The position numbers and the translations under genes were made by a program. A stretch of 64,000 nucleotides of DNA. Origin: Paenibacillus sp. FSL R7-0204 (lineage in GTDB: Bacteria; Bacillota; Bacilli; Paenibacillales; Paenibacillaceae). Below the pieces are notes generated by a model. That model was not told where the DNA came from and did no database searches. It saw nothing but the letters and a program-made list of their open reading frames with translations. Below are positions 8,092 through 16,720 of this stretch, one piece after another; the first letter of the stretch is position 1; each line of letters opens with the position of its first letter. The stretch covers positions 6,882,001-6,946,000 of the forward strand of contig NZ_JBBOCA010000001.1 in assembly GCF_038002225.1 (NCBI RefSeq). Reading direction: 5' to 3'.

Positions 8092-9030
8092 CTATTGTTC
8101 ATGTGGCTCTGCCTTAGCAGCTGAACGCAGGAACTGCTCTACCTCTTCCAGTCTGGGCAGAGAAGCAATCGCACCGGTCTTGCCAACCGCCAGCGCACCG
8201 ACTGCATTGGCGAAGCGTACCGCTTCCTCCAGCGTTCTGCCGCAGGTCAGCTGCCAGGCCAGCGCCCCGTTGAAGGAATCTCCGGCTGCCACTGTGTCTA
8301 CCGCCTGCACCGGGAACCCCTGTACATGCCGGCTTCCGGCAGCATCCACGATTAGCGCTCCTTTGGAGCCCAGCGTTACAATCACGTGCCGGACCCCTTT
8401 TGACAGCATCATCCGGGCCGCACGTTCTGCATCCTCTACACTCTCCACGGAGATACCGGCCAGAATCCCCGCTTCGGTCTCATTCGGAGTCAGGTAGGTC
8501 ACATGGTGCAGCAGCTCATCGCTCAGCGGCTGGGCCGGAGCCGGATTAAGAATCACCGGAATCCCATGCCGGAACGCCAGGACTGCAGCTGCCTCGCACA
8601 TCGCCATATCCGTCTCCAGCTGCATCACCACGATCCCGGCCCCGCTAATCACGGTCTCAAGCGCTTCAATATCCTCCGGCTTCATCTCCACATTCGCACC
8701 AGGCACTACGATGATCCGGTTCTCACCGGCTCCGTCCACCACAATGGAGGCAACACCTGTAGCCTGGGATTCACTCTGTGAGATATACGTGGTATGAACC
8801 TGCTCCTGCTCCATAATCTCCAGCAGCCCGCTGCCAAAAGCATCCTTGCCCACTCTGCCGATCATCGTCACTTCCGCGCCCAGTCTGGCCGCCGCAACGG
8901 CCTGATTCGCCCCTTTTCCGCCCGGAGACAGAGCAAATCCCTGACCGAACAGGGTCTCCCCGGCCTCCGGCGCACGCTCTGCCCGCACTACCATATCCAT
9001 ATTCAGACTTCCAATTACGACTATACTCAA
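8092..9030 (-). CDS. rbsK: Ribokinase (PfkB family)
   Basis: A 312-residue sugar kinase expected to phosphorylate D-ribose at O5. The first PfkB signature is GGKGANQAVAAARLG (residues 37-51) and the second is VDTVAAGDSFNGALA with the catalytic base Asp251. The N-terminal IGSLNMDMVV strand and NPAP and TPNETEA loops are typical of ribokinases. Length agrees with the family. The start drawn is a TTG with only a weak AAAGGA directly in front, so the exact start is uncertain. There is no ribose transporter beside it; the neighbour is an alpha-glucan phosphorylase transcribed in the opposite direction across a 303-bp shared promoter region. Confidence 0.9.
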   Translation of the reverse strand: MSIVVIGSLNMDMVVRAERAPEAGETLFGQGFALSPGGKGANQAVAAARLGAEVTMIGRVGKDAFGSGLLEIMEQEQVHTTYISQSESQATGVASIVVDGAGENRIIVVPGANVEMKPEDIEALETVISGAGIVVMQLETDMAMCEAAAVLAFRHGIPVILNPAPAQPLSDELLHHVTYLTPNETEAGILAGISVESVEDAERAARMMLSKGVRHVIVTLGSKGALIVDAAGSRHVQGFPVQAVDTVAAGDSFNGALAWQLTCGRTLEEAVRFANAVGALAVGKTGAIASLPRLEEVEQFLRSAAKAEPHEQ

Positions 9031-9259
9031 TCCTTTACACCACCACTTGGTTTATTGTTTGATTTATGGTTTAGCTTATGATTTAGATGGACCTTGTACA
9101 TTTATTCTCCCCTTATCTTATGGCCTTCCGGCAGGTTAATCAAATTTTATTTATCAGCTCCGCAGGCGGCCAGTTGTCACCGAAACTTCGCTGTGCTTTT
9201 TAAGGATAAATATGCTAGAATGAGGTGCAATCGCTTCCAGAGCCTGACCTGCCTCATTG

Positions 9260-9273
9260 AGCAAACGTTTGCA
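9260..9273. promoter_or_regulatory. cre-like / LacI-family operator
   Basis: The palindrome GCAAACGTTTGC within AGCAAACGTTTGCA differs from the Bacillus CcpA cre consensus in only one or two positions and also fits LacI-family operators such as PurR or RbsR sites. It lies 60 bp before the phosphorylase start in the intergenic region shared with rbsK. The rest of 9031-9333 shows a good ribosome binding site (AGGAGG at 9319) but no unambiguous promoter pair. Confidence 0.55.
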
Positions 9274-9333
9274 TCTTAGATACATCCGACAGCATTTCGT
9301 TATTATCTAAATCGCATTTAGGAGGCTTATCAC

Positions 9334-10950
9334 GTGAGCGAGAACCACTTACCGTCAGTAGCTTATTTCAGCATGGAGTATGGACTGCATTCCGATTTCA
9401 AAATGTACGCCGGAGGCCTGGGCATTCTGGCCGGAGATTACATCAAGGGCGCGCAGGATATCGGGGCACCTATCATCCCCATCGGACTCAAATGGAAACA
9501 AGGCTACACGGACCAGAAGATTGATGCGGACGGCAACCCCTACGACTCTTACCACAACTATGTGTACGACTTCCTGGAAGATACGGGCATCAAGGTCACG
9601 GTAAAAGTCAGAAAGACCGATGTGGTCTGCAAAGTGTGGAAAACAGACCATTTCGGCAACCGTCCGCTCTATTTGCTCGACACTGATATCCCGGAGAATA
9701 GTGATGCCTGGATTACCGGCCAGCTCTACGGCTGGTTCGGGGAAGAGCGGATAGCGCAGGAGATCGTGCTGGGCATCGGCGGCGTCAAAGCCATGCGCGC
9801 CCTGGGAATTAAGATCGATGTCTATCACTTCAACGAGGGGCATGCGGCGCTCGCAGCGATCGAGCTGATCCGGGAGAAGATGTCCGGCGGCAGTACCTTT
9901 GAAGAAGCCTGGAAGGCTACACGGGAAGAGGTTGTGTTCACTACACATACACCGATTAAGGAAGGCAATGAGACCCATCCGCTGGACCGTCTGGAATACA
10001 TGGGGGCATTCAATGGTCTAACCCGTTCCCAGATGGAGCGGATTGGCGGGGAGCCGTTCAATATGACCGTCGCCGGTCTAAGGCTGTCGCGGATCTCGAA
10101 TGCGGTTGCTCAGCTTCATGCCGATACCGCCAACAAGATGTGGAAGGAAGTCGCCGGCCGATCCGCCGTCATCGGCATCACCAATGCGATTCACACCCCT
10201 ACCTGGGTAGATGAGCGGATGACCCGTGCGTTTGAGGAGGGCGGCGACCTGTGGGCCGTGCACAAGGAGATCAAGCAAGAGCTGATCGGCTTCATCGAAG
10301 AACGCTCCGGCATCGCCCTGAATGCAGATCAGCTGCTAATCGGGTTCTCCCGCCGCGCCGCTCGCTACAAGCGCAGTGACCTGATCTTCTCCCAGCCGGA
10401 CATTATAGAGCCGTACCTGGAGAGCGGCAAGATTCAGATTGTCTTCTCCGGCAAGGCGCATCCGCTGGACGACAACGGCAAAAAAATCGTCAGCAACCTT
10501 GTAGCCATGATGAAAAAATATCCGAAGAGCGTAGTCTTCCTGGAGAACTACGATATGACCATCGGAGCCCAGCTCACCCGCGGCTCTGACATCTGGCTGA
10601 ACAATCCGCGCAGACCGCTCGAAGCCAGCGGAACCTCCGGGATGAAGGCCGCCATGAACGGCGTCCTGAACTGCTCCATCCTGGACGGCTGGTGGCCGGA
10701 GGCCTGCATCGACGGTGAGAACGGCTGGCAGATCGGCGGCGGCTTCGAGACCACCGACTTTGCGGTGCTTGACCAGCATGACAGCGATGCACTATACGAG
10801 ACCCTTCTGAACCGCGTCCTCCCGGTCTTCTATGAGGATCAGGCCAAGTGGGTGCAGATGATGCACCGCAGCATCGAGACCACCCGCACCGAGTTCGCCA
10901 CCAAGCGCATGCTGGATGAATACTATAACCGTATGTATATCAGAAGCTAA
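9334..10950 (+). CDS. Short-form alpha-glucan phosphorylase (GT35)
   Basis: A 538-residue member of the short alpha-glucan phosphorylases, which split alpha-1,4-glucans with phosphate to give glucose 1-phosphate using pyridoxal phosphate. The N-terminus MSENHLPSVAYFSMEYGLHS with YAGGLGILAGD and the C-terminal EASGTSGMKAAMNG, whose Lys should carry the cofactor, are diagnostic. It is much shorter than the classical 800-residue GlgP. The start is a GTG with AGGAGG 8 nt upstream. No glgBCDA genes are adjacent, so it may act on maltodextrin or storage glucan made elsewhere. A cre-like palindrome 60 bp upstream suggests carbon-source control. Confidence 0.88.
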   Translation: MSENHLPSVAYFSMEYGLHSDFKMYAGGLGILAGDYIKGAQDIGAPIIPIGLKWKQGYTDQKIDADGNPYDSYHNYVYDFLEDTGIKVTVKVRKTDVVCKVWKTDHFGNRPLYLLDTDIPENSDAWITGQLYGWFGEERIAQEIVLGIGGVKAMRALGIKIDVYHFNEGHAALAAIELIREKMSGGSTFEEAWKATREEVVFTTHTPIKEGNETHPLDRLEYMGAFNGLTRSQMERIGGEPFNMTVAGLRLSRISNAVAQLHADTANKMWKEVAGRSAVIGITNAIHTPTWVDERMTRAFEEGGDLWAVHKEIKQELIGFIEERSGIALNADQLLIGFSRRAARYKRSDLIFSQPDIIEPYLESGKIQIVFSGKAHPLDDNGKKIVSNLVAMMKKYPKSVVFLENYDMTIGAQLTRGSDIWLNNPRRPLEASGTSGMKAAMNGVLNCSILDGWWPEACIDGENGWQIGGGFETTDFAVLDQHDSDALYETLLNRVLPVFYEDQAKWVQMMHRSIETTRTEFATKRMLDEYYNRMYIRS

Positions 10951-11013
10951 CTTGCAGCAGTTCTTGCTCCATCAACCGTACCCAGTTGCTGCTGCTCCGT
11001 TACTGTTCACGAA

Positions 11014-11051
11014 TCCCTCCTCCTGTCCGCTGCTGCGGGCGGGAGTTTTTT
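11014..11051 (+). terminator. Terminator after the phosphorylase gene
   Basis: A GC-rich imperfect stem (CTCC and CCGC arms pairing with GCGG and GGAG) with a TGCT loop, followed by TTTTTT. Confidence 0.65.
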
Positions 11052-11198
11052 AGGCCCTCCTGACATTTCCCATACCGCTACTTGTAGCTTCATCCGTCCT
11101 CAATATGCCCATCTCCCCTCTGCTCTTAATGGAACTTTATTTCTCACCCGCAGACCATCGCTCATATCATGAATCTATCTTCTCCCGCATACACTTAA

Positions 11199-11213
11199 TT
11201 ATAATAATTATAA
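11199..11213. promoter_or_regulatory. Perfect PerR box upstream of the catalase gene
   Basis: TTATAATAATTATAA matches the Bacillus PerR consensus TTATAATNATTATAA at every position. It lies directly upstream of the putative -35 box and 86 bp before the catalase start, so peroxide-responsive repression of katA is strongly implied. Confidence 0.85.
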
Positions 11214-11220
11214 AAAAGGA

Positions 11221-11248
11221 TTGATTTTATTTAAATTCTTGCTATCAT
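11221..11248 (+). promoter_or_regulatory. Catalase promoter
   Basis: TTGATT (11221-11226) and TATCAT (11243-11248) with a 16-bp spacer, immediately downstream of the PerR box. Confidence 0.55.
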
Positions 11249-11253
11249 AGAAC

Positions 11254-11268
11254 TTATACTTAATCTAA
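11254..11268. promoter_or_regulatory. Second, imperfect PerR-like box
   Basis: TTATACTTAATCTAA agrees with the PerR consensus at 11 of 14 defined positions and falls around the expected transcription start of katA, 55 bp after the perfect box. Confidence 0.4.
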
Positions 11269-11298
11269 AATCAAATCCTATACGAGGTGATTGTGTTC

Positions 11299-12753
11299 AT
11301 GACCACAAACAATAACAACAAGCTAACGACTAGCTGGGGCGCCCCCGTAGGCGACAACCAGAATTCAATGACCGCCGGTGCACGCGGCCCCGTGCTGCTG
11401 CAGGACGTCCATCTGCTGGAGAAGCTGGCCCACTTCAACCGTGAGCGTGTTCCTGAGCGGGTCGTTCATGCCAAAGGTGCCGGTGCCCATGGTTATTTTG
11501 AAGTCACCAATGATCTCTCCCAATATACGAAGGCTGCCTTCTTGTCCGGAGTCGGCAAACGCACCCCGATGTTCATCCGTTTCTCTACCGTAGCCGGGGA
11601 ACTGGGCTCATCCGATACCGTGCGCGATCCGCGCGGCTTTGCTGTGAAATTCTACACAGAAGAAGGCAACTACGACCTGGTCGGCAATAACACGCCTGTC
11701 TTTTTCATCCGTGACGCCATCAAATTCCCGGACTTCATCCATACCCAGAAGCGTCATCCGCAGACCCATCTGAAGAACCCGAATGCGGTATGGGACTTCT
11801 GGTCCCTCTCCCCCGAGTCTCTGCACCAGGTGACGATTCTGATGTCTGACCGCGGCATCCCGGCTACGCTCCGCCATATGCATGGCTTCGGCAGCCATAC
11901 GTTCAAGTGGGTGAACGCCGAAGGCGCAGCCGTCTGGGTGAAATACCATTTCAAGACAGAGCAGGGCGTCAAGAATCTCGATGTTAAACTGGCAGCACAG
12001 CTAGCCGGGGAGAACCCGGATTATCATACAGCGGATTTGTTCAACGCCATTGATACCGGGGACTTCCCGGCCTGGAGGCTGCAAGTACAGATTATGCCTG
12101 TGGAGGATGCCGATACCTACCGCTTCGATCCGTTTGATGTAACCAAAGTGTGGTCGCAGAAAGATTATCCGCTGATTGAGGTAGGCCGCATGGTGCTGGA
12201 CCGCAATCCGGAGAATTACTTCGCCGAAGTAGAGCAGGCCACCTTCTCTCCCGGCTCATTCGTTCCAGGCATCGAGGCTTCTCCGGATAAAATGCTTCAA
12301 GGCCGCCTGTTCGCATACGGGGATGCCCACCGCTACCGGGTAGGAGCGAACCATAACCATCTGCCGGTTAACCGGCCTATTGCAGAGGTCAACAATAATC
12401 AGCGCGACGGCGCGATGAATGCTACGAATAACGGGGGAGGCTCCGTCTACTACGAGCCCAACAGCTCCGGCGGGGCAACCGAGTCTGCGCAGCATAAAGC
12501 GGCTGCTTTTGAAGTCTCCGGCCAGGCAGACAGCGTGTCTTATGACCATGACGATCACTACACCCAGCCGGGTGACCTGTACCGTCTGCTCAGTGAAGAG
12601 GAGCGCGCCCGGCTCGTAAGCAATATTGTTGGTGCCATGACTCCAGTGGAGTCCGAGGAGATCAAGCTCCGCCAGATTGGCCACTTCTACAAAGCCGATC
12701 CGGAGTTTGGCCGGCGAATTGCAGAAGGACTCGGATTGGCTGTAACAGAGTAA
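11299..12753 (+). CDS. katA: Monofunctional haem catalase
   Basis: A 484-residue catalase that breaks hydrogen peroxide into water and oxygen. The catalytic His is in [15 protein letters not shown] (near residue 59), the Asn region is [11 protein letters not shown], and the haem-ligand Tyr is in [13 protein letters not shown]. Length and the C-terminal helical tail fit the small-subunit clade 3 catalases such as Bacillus KatA. The ATG at 11299 is preferred to the earlier GTGs because the GAGGTG binding site overlaps those. A perfect PerR box at 11199 and a weaker one at 11254 place it in the peroxide regulon. A long hairpin follows the stop. Confidence 0.95.
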   Translation: MTTNNNNKLTTSWGAPVGDNQNSMTAGARGPVLLQDVHLLEKLAHFNRERVPERVVHAKGAGAHGYFEVTNDLSQYTKAAFLSGVGKRTPMFIRFSTVAGELGSSDTVRDPRGFAVKFYTEEGNYDLVGNNTPVFFIRDAIKFPDFIHTQKRHPQTHLKNPNAVWDFWSLSPESLHQVTILMSDRGIPATLRHMHGFGSHTFKWVNAEGAAVWVKYHFKTEQGVKNLDVKLAAQLAGENPDYHTADLFNAIDTGDFPAWRLQVQIMPVEDADTYRFDPFDVTKVWSQKDYPLIEVGRMVLDRNPENYFAEVEQATFSPGSFVPGIEASPDKMLQGRLFAYGDAHRYRVGANHNHLPVNRPIAEVNNNQRDGAMNATNNGGGSVYYEPNSSGGATESAQHKAAAFEVSGQADSVSYDHDDHYTQPGDLYRLLSEEERARLVSNIVGAMTPVESEEIKLRQIGHFYKADPEFGRRIAEGLGLAVTE

Positions 12754-12765
12754 CCTCTATCCGCA

Positions 12766-12802
12766 GCAAAGAAGGGATAAGCATCGCTTATCCCTTCTTT
12801 GC
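12766..12802 (+). terminator. Hairpin after katA
   Basis: A perfect 17-bp stem beginning GCAAAGAAGGGATAAGC with a 3-nt loop, starting 12 nt after the catalase stop. There is no long T tract after the stem, but the descending arm itself is T-rich. Confidence 0.7.
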
Positions 12803-12851
12803 ATGATATGCAGCTTATATTTCCAGATTCATGAGACAGAGAGATTTTAGA

Positions 12852-12989
12852 CTAGTGGCCTGCTCCGTGATTGTTAATAGAGATATTGCCGGAGGATGCG
12901 GATAGTTGGCCGCCTGCGCTTGCCGTTGTTACCACTACGCTTGCACTAATCAACAATACGGCTGTTAATAACGAGATCGCCTTTTTCAT
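12852..12989 (-). CDS. Small exported peptide, Phr-like signalling propeptide candidate
   Basis: A 45-codon gene. The product starts MKKAISLLTAVLLISASVVV, a classic signal peptide with a likely cleavage after ASA, and leaves a short Ser/Asn/Gly-rich tail ending INNHGAGH. The start has a GAGAGGGAG binding site about 10 nt upstream, inside the preceding TPR gene, whose 3' end it overlaps by 44 nt in another frame. Overlap of a TPR receptor gene with a short exported pre-peptide gene is the hallmark of Rap-Phr and related RRNPP signalling systems. Mature peptides in those systems come from the C-terminus and are re-imported by an oligopeptide permease. The mature form here is unknown. Confidence 0.7.
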   Translation of the reverse strand: MKKAISLLTAVLLISASVVVTTASAGGQLSASSGNISINNHGAGH

Positions 12990-13788
12990 CTTTTAAAAAC
13001 TCCCTCTCTAAGATATTTTTCATTATATTTTGATAAGATTCTTGTTGTTCTGCGGTCGCATGGCTTCGGATATGTTCATAAAACGACACGATCTTCCTAA
13101 AGCCTGTCCCGTCATAAAGTTTACTACTTATTACCAAAATATAGAGAGTCAAATTAATTGCATCATGAATTTTCTCCCTTTTATACAAATAAATTGCACT
13201 AAGATGCATGTAGTCTATGTAGTATCTGATATCTTCCTGTTTCTCTCTGCAGCTTAGTTCCTGTAGCGGCTCATTGAATTCATCCAGTACCCAGTCGATA
13301 GAAAAGTTGTACTTAATGGCAGATTCCAGCACAGTAATCAGGCAGGCAAGCAGCTCCTCCTGGTCTCCTGTGCGAATGAATTCAACATAATCAGGGAGAA
13401 CTTCTACCTTCCCTTCCAGCAGATCAATGACGAAAGTGTTGGCTATCGCAATGTTCCTGTAGTATTCCACTTCTGCGGCAGCTTCCTGATCCACATCCGT
13501 GATCCAGCTCAAATCCGAATACAAGCCTATACACTTTCTTGATTCAGCGAGGTTACCGAGCTTTTGATAGGCAATCCCCTTCATGCACGCACTGTAGCCG
13601 AGATAATACACTATATTTTTTTTCAAATAATACTTCTTTGCACCCTGTTGATGGGAGCCGTAGGTTAGAACTGCAAGTTCAAAGAGCTTGTCTGAAATCT
13701 CGAGAATTGCCGCCCAGTTCTCCCATGAGAACGAGACTTTAAGCATATCTGTCAAAGAGTCTTCATTCATCCCATCCAATTCCAGCAA
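12946..13788 (-). CDS. TPR-like regulator, putative receptor of the overlapping peptide (Rap/RRNPP-like)
   Basis: A 280-residue all-helical protein with TPR-like helix pairs, for example YLGYSACMKGIAYQKLGNLAESRKCIGLY (residues about 66-94) and later YYIDYMHLSAIYLYKREKIHDAI. It has no helix-turn-helix domain and is shorter than classical Rap proteins (about 380 residues), lacking a clear N-terminal bundle. It is drawn from a TTG with AGGAGG 11 nt upstream; an in-frame stop lies two codons before it, so it cannot be longer, and an ATG at 13770 is an alternative. Its 3' end overlaps the exported small-peptide gene by 44 nt. Related TPR-peptide pairs, including those described in Paenibacillus polymyxa, act in quorum sensing; that role is inferred. 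Confidence 0.7.
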   Translation of the reverse strand: MLELDGMNEDSLTDMLKVSFSWENWAAILEISDKLFELAVLTYGSHQQGAKKYYLKKNIVYYLGYSACMKGIAYQKLGNLAESRKCIGLYSDLSWITDVDQEAAAEVEYYRNIAIANTFVIDLLEGKVEVLPDYVEFIRTGDQEELLACLITVLESAIKYNFSIDWVLDEFNEPLQELSCREKQEDIRYYIDYMHLSAIYLYKREKIHDAINLTLYILVISSKLYDGTGFRKIVSFYEHIRSHATAEQQESYQNIMKNILEREFLKDEKGDLVINSRIVD

Positions 13789-13964
13789 TTTCTATCTTGC
13801 CTCCTATCATTCCATTATATTCCAATAATAACCTGCTTCACCGCTCCGGTCAATTCATTCCCGGCATATATATCTCTAAAAAAGCCTTTATTCTCCAGTT
13901 GAGCTATTCAATCTAACCTTTTCGACACATTTTATTCCATATTATGTAATACTGTAGTCTGCGG

Positions 13965-14918
13965 CTACTGCTGATACACATCCAGCCACTGCTCCAGTTG
14001 CTCCTTCAAGCGTTCTCTGGCCGACTCCGGCTCCACAATCTCCGCATTCGGGCCATACTGCAGAATCCACTTGATGAACTCCTTCTCATTATTAACCGTG
14101 ACTTCGAACAGCAACGTTCCATCGCCTTCTTCGCTCATCCGCGGCTGTACGAACAGCTCCTCTTCCTTAATGTAACGCGCCACCTCCGGATCGAACCGTA
14201 CCTTGAAAGTGACATTCCGGGTACCCCGGTTGATCGACCAGGTATTTTTCAGATATTTTTTAATATTGAAATTTCCCTTATCAAAAGTGGAAGCCGTCAT
14301 CTCGACCTGCTCAAACCGGCTGATCCGGAACGTACGAATTGCGCCCTTCAGATGGCAATAGCCAATCAGATAAAAGCGCTGATCCCGCGGGATCAGATAA
14401 TAAGGATCAATCTTCCGCGCTGTAGTGGCGTTGCGTGACTGCGAGTGGTATACCGTCCGGATGCTGCGCTGCTCCAGAATGGCTCCAATCAGCGGCTGCA
14501 GGAAGTTCCGGCTCTCCTTGCGGTAGGCCGGGGTACCCATTTGAATAATATCCGCGATATTCTCCAGCAGGCCATTCTGCCGCGATTTCTCCTTCAGATG
14601 AGTCCCCATCACCTTGTCATACGCAGAATGAAAACCCGGCGGAATTCTATCCGGATTCAGCACAGAAGGCAGCAGTGAGAATGCCAGCGACTCCTGCTCC
14701 GAGAAATCCAGCGGATATAAAAAGAATTTGCCCATGAACCGGTAGCCCGTACCTCTTCCTTCATTCGTAACCGGTGCAAAGTGGCTGATCACCTCAAGAT
14801 CCCTGTAGATCGTTCTAATATTCACCTCGCACCTAAAAGCCAAGTCTGCTGCGGTAATCCCCGGGTTCGACTGAATGGCGTTAATGATTCTGAAAATCCG
14901 TATTACTTTGTCTGTCAT
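13965..14918 (-). CDS. YafY-type HTH/WYL transcription regulator
   Basis: A 317-residue regulator. The N-terminal helix-turn-helix (residues about 1-60) reads RIFRIINAIQSNPGITAADLAFRCEVNIRTIYRDLEVI in outline, and the middle part is a WYL domain with RTVYHSQSRN, KIDPYYLIPRDQRFYLIGYC and FRISRFEQVEM. The C-terminal WCX extension ends VEPESARERLKEQL. WYL proteins are ligand-responsive DNA-binding regulators, often with nucleotides or nucleic acid as ligand. No obvious target gene is adjacent; it is transcribed away from the rRNA/tRNA cluster and may control itself. Confidence 0.88.
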   Translation of the reverse strand: MTDKVIRIFRIINAIQSNPGITAADLAFRCEVNIRTIYRDLEVISHFAPVTNEGRGTGYRFMGKFFLYPLDFSEQESLAFSLLPSVLNPDRIPPGFHSAYDKVMGTHLKEKSRQNGLLENIADIIQMGTPAYRKESRNFLQPLIGAILEQRSIRTVYHSQSRNATTARKIDPYYLIPRDQRFYLIGYCHLKGAIRTFRISRFEQVEMTASTFDKGNFNIKKYLKNTWSINRGTRNVTFKVRFDPEVARYIKEEELFVQPRMSEEGDGTLLFEVTVNNEKEFIKWILQYGPNAEIVEPESARERLKEQLEQWLDVYQQ

Positions 14919-15324
14919 AACAAATGCTCCTCAGTTTCCAAGTAAGTGTTGCCTATGATCCAATAGTCCAATAGTTATACTATATCAGTTCTATAGAAAC
15001 ATAACGCCCTCCCATACTATTGCAACATCCCGGCCCTTACAACAAAATCACCCTGGCGGGTGAATGATACTGGTGCCTCTATACCACTCTTACACGAAGC
15101 TCACTTTTCTCCATCAACCTGCCTTCTCTCCATCTCTCTGCCTTCTGGCGGCCATTTGACAGCTGCAGCCCTTAGCACCCTGGCTCATTGATACTCTGAA
15201 TTCTATTGTGTTCGGTGTTTCGCACACGTTCTGAAGTGTTTCTTACTTTAATGGCGGTGCTTACACATCCTATATTTTTCAATAATAAGTATTTTCTCTC
15301 ACCGACTGTTTGCATTGAGCCGCA

Positions 15325-15528
15325 TTGTTGCACATCTTGCAAGATTTCTTAACAATGTTACGGGCTACACTATATTGTTGCATCATTTGCAGGAATTCCG
15401 GTGATTAGAGCAAATTAGCGCGGGCTTTGTTGCATTTCTTGCAGGATTTCAGCATCGGTCGCTTCTATTGGGCAGCATTGCTGCATTTCTTGCAGGATTT
15501 CTTAACAATGTTACGGGTTGCGAAGCAT
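15325..15528. repeat. Degenerate tandem array of four units, about 51 bp each
   Basis: Units start at 15325, 15375, 15427 and 15478 (periods 50, 52 and 51). Each begins with a 24-bp core related to TTGTTGCATTTCTTGCAG followed by GATTTC. Units 1 and 4 also share TTAACAATGTTACGGG after the core. The rest of the 727-bp gap 14919-15645 holds no gene; the terminator of the tRNA cluster lies at 15593. Confidence 0.75.
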
Positions 15529-15592
15529 GGGCCAATACTTTATCGCAGCAGCATCGATTGTATTCGGATTTCCGCATACATTTCCAAATAGC

Positions 15593-15628
15593 AAAAAAAG
15601 TCCGCCTTCCCCATAGGGCTGACGGACT
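15593..15628 (-). terminator. Terminator of the rRNA-tRNA operon
   Basis: On the minus strand AGTCCG pairs with CGGACT, with an inner CCC/GGG pairing, followed by a run of seven T. It lies 18 nt after the last tRNA. Confidence 0.85.
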
Positions 15629-15645
15629 CATGCGATACAGATATA

Positions 15646-15716
15646 AGCGGGTGATGGGAATCGAACCCACGCTATCAGCTTGGAAGGCTGAAGTTCTACC
15701 ATTGAACTACACCCGC
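15646..15716 (-). tRNA. tRNA-Gly (anticodon TCC)
   Basis: Complete cloverleaf with acceptor GCGGGTG, anticodon loop CTTCCAA and T arm GGGTTCGATTCCC. CCA is not encoded. Last tRNA of the cluster. Confidence 0.95.
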
Positions 15717-15733
15717 ATAGGTGAAATGAAGTA

Positions 15734-15807
15734 TCGGGATGACACGATTTGAACATGCGACCCCCTGGTCCCAAACCAGGTGCTCTACCAAGCTGAGCTA
15801 CATCCCG
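15734..15807 (-). tRNA. tRNA-Pro (anticodon TGG)
   Basis: Acceptor CGGGATG, anticodon loop TTTGGGA. CCA is not encoded. Confidence 0.95.
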
Positions 15808-15842
15808 TTAATACAAAAGTTAAATCAGTGAAGTAATAATGG

Positions 15843-15916
15843 CGCGCCCTGAGAGATTCGAACTCCCGGCCTTTTGATTCGTAGTCAAACGCTCTATCCA
15901 GCTGAGCTAAGGGCGC
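15843..15916 (-). tRNA. tRNA-Arg (anticodon ACG)
   Basis: Acceptor GCGCCCT, anticodon loop CTACGAA; A34 would be edited to inosine. CCA is not encoded. Confidence 0.95.
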
Positions 15917-15929
15917 AAAATCTATATGG

Positions 15930-16001
15930 AGCGGACGACGGGAATCGAACCCGCGACCCTCGCCTTGGCAAGGCGATGCTCTACCGCTGAGCCACGTCCG
16001 C
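15930..16001 (-). tRNA. tRNA-Gly (anticodon GCC)
   Basis: Acceptor GCGGACG, anticodon loop TTGCCAA. CCA is not encoded. Second glycine tRNA of the cluster. Confidence 0.95.
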
Positions 16002-16011
16002 AAAAACATGG

Positions 16012-16092
16012 TGCGCGTGAAGGGACTTGAACCCCCACGTCGTGAAACGCCAGATCCTAAGTCTGGTGCGTCTGCCATTCCGCCACACGCGC
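16012..16092 (-). tRNA. tRNA-Leu (anticodon TAG)
   Basis: Acceptor GCGCGTG, a long variable arm typical of Leu, anticodon loop CTTAGGA. CCA is not encoded. Confidence 0.95.
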
Positions 16093-16111
16093 ACACGTTA
16101 CAAGAAAATGG

Positions 16112-16184
16112 TGAGCCATGAAGGACTCGAACCTTCGACACCCTGATTAAAAGTCAGGTGCTCTACCAACTGAGCTAATGGCTC
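16112..16184 (-). tRNA. tRNA-Lys (anticodon TTT)
   Basis: Acceptor GAGCCAT, anticodon loop CTTTTAA. CCA is not encoded. Confidence 0.95.
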
Positions 16185-16210
16185 TCATAAGAGAAACAAT
16201 CGAAAATAGA

Positions 16211-16285
16211 TGGCTGGGGATATAGGAATCGAACCTATGAATGACGGAGTCAAAGTCCGTTGCCTTACCGCTTGGCTAATCCCCA
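16211..16285 (-). tRNA. tRNA-Gln (anticodon TTG)
   Basis: Acceptor TGGGGAT, anticodon loop CTTTGAC, CCA encoded. Confidence 0.95.
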
Positions 16286-16380
16286 ATATTATAATTAGCA
16301 AAATACTACGGAATCGGATGGATACTCTATACTTCGAGATATAGGATGCTCAATCCCTCATGTCTTAATACCAATTAAAA

Positions 16381-16458
16381 TGGCGGAACCGACGGGATTC
16401 GAACCCGCGATCTCCTGCGTGACAGGCAGGCATGTTAGGCCAACTACACCACGGTTCC
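16381..16458 (-). tRNA. tRNA-Asp (anticodon GTC)
   Basis: Acceptor GGAACCG, anticodon loop CTGTCAC, CCA encoded. Confidence 0.95.
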
Positions 16459-16533
16459 ATGTTTGGCACTTTGGGGTCCCCGGAAAGTATTCGGAATATG
16501 CTACAGAGCATCTCTTCACTTTGTGGGGATAAA

Positions 16534-16607
<74 letters not shown>

Positions 16608-16639
16608 TCATTGTACAAAATCTATTCGGTTAAGATAGA

Positions 16640-16715
16640 TGGTGGAGGCTGAGGGGTTCGAACCCCCGACCCTCTGCTTGTAAGGCAGATGCTCTCCCAG
16701 CTGAGCTAAGCCTCC
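16640..16715 (-). tRNA. tRNA-Val (anticodon TAC)
   Basis: Acceptor GGAGGCT, anticodon loop CTTACAA, CCA encoded. Confidence 0.95.
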
Positions 16716-16720
16716 ATATA

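Noticed and set aside
15325..15501. CRISPR-like regular repeats of 24 bp with spacers of about 27 bp
   Set aside because: The repeats are degenerate, spacers of units 1 and 4 are nearly identical in their first half, and no cas gene is present. It is better described as a diverged tandem array.
15468..15752. Open frame across the terminator and tRNA-Gly/Pro region
   Set aside because: It runs through a terminator and tRNA gene and has no binding site.
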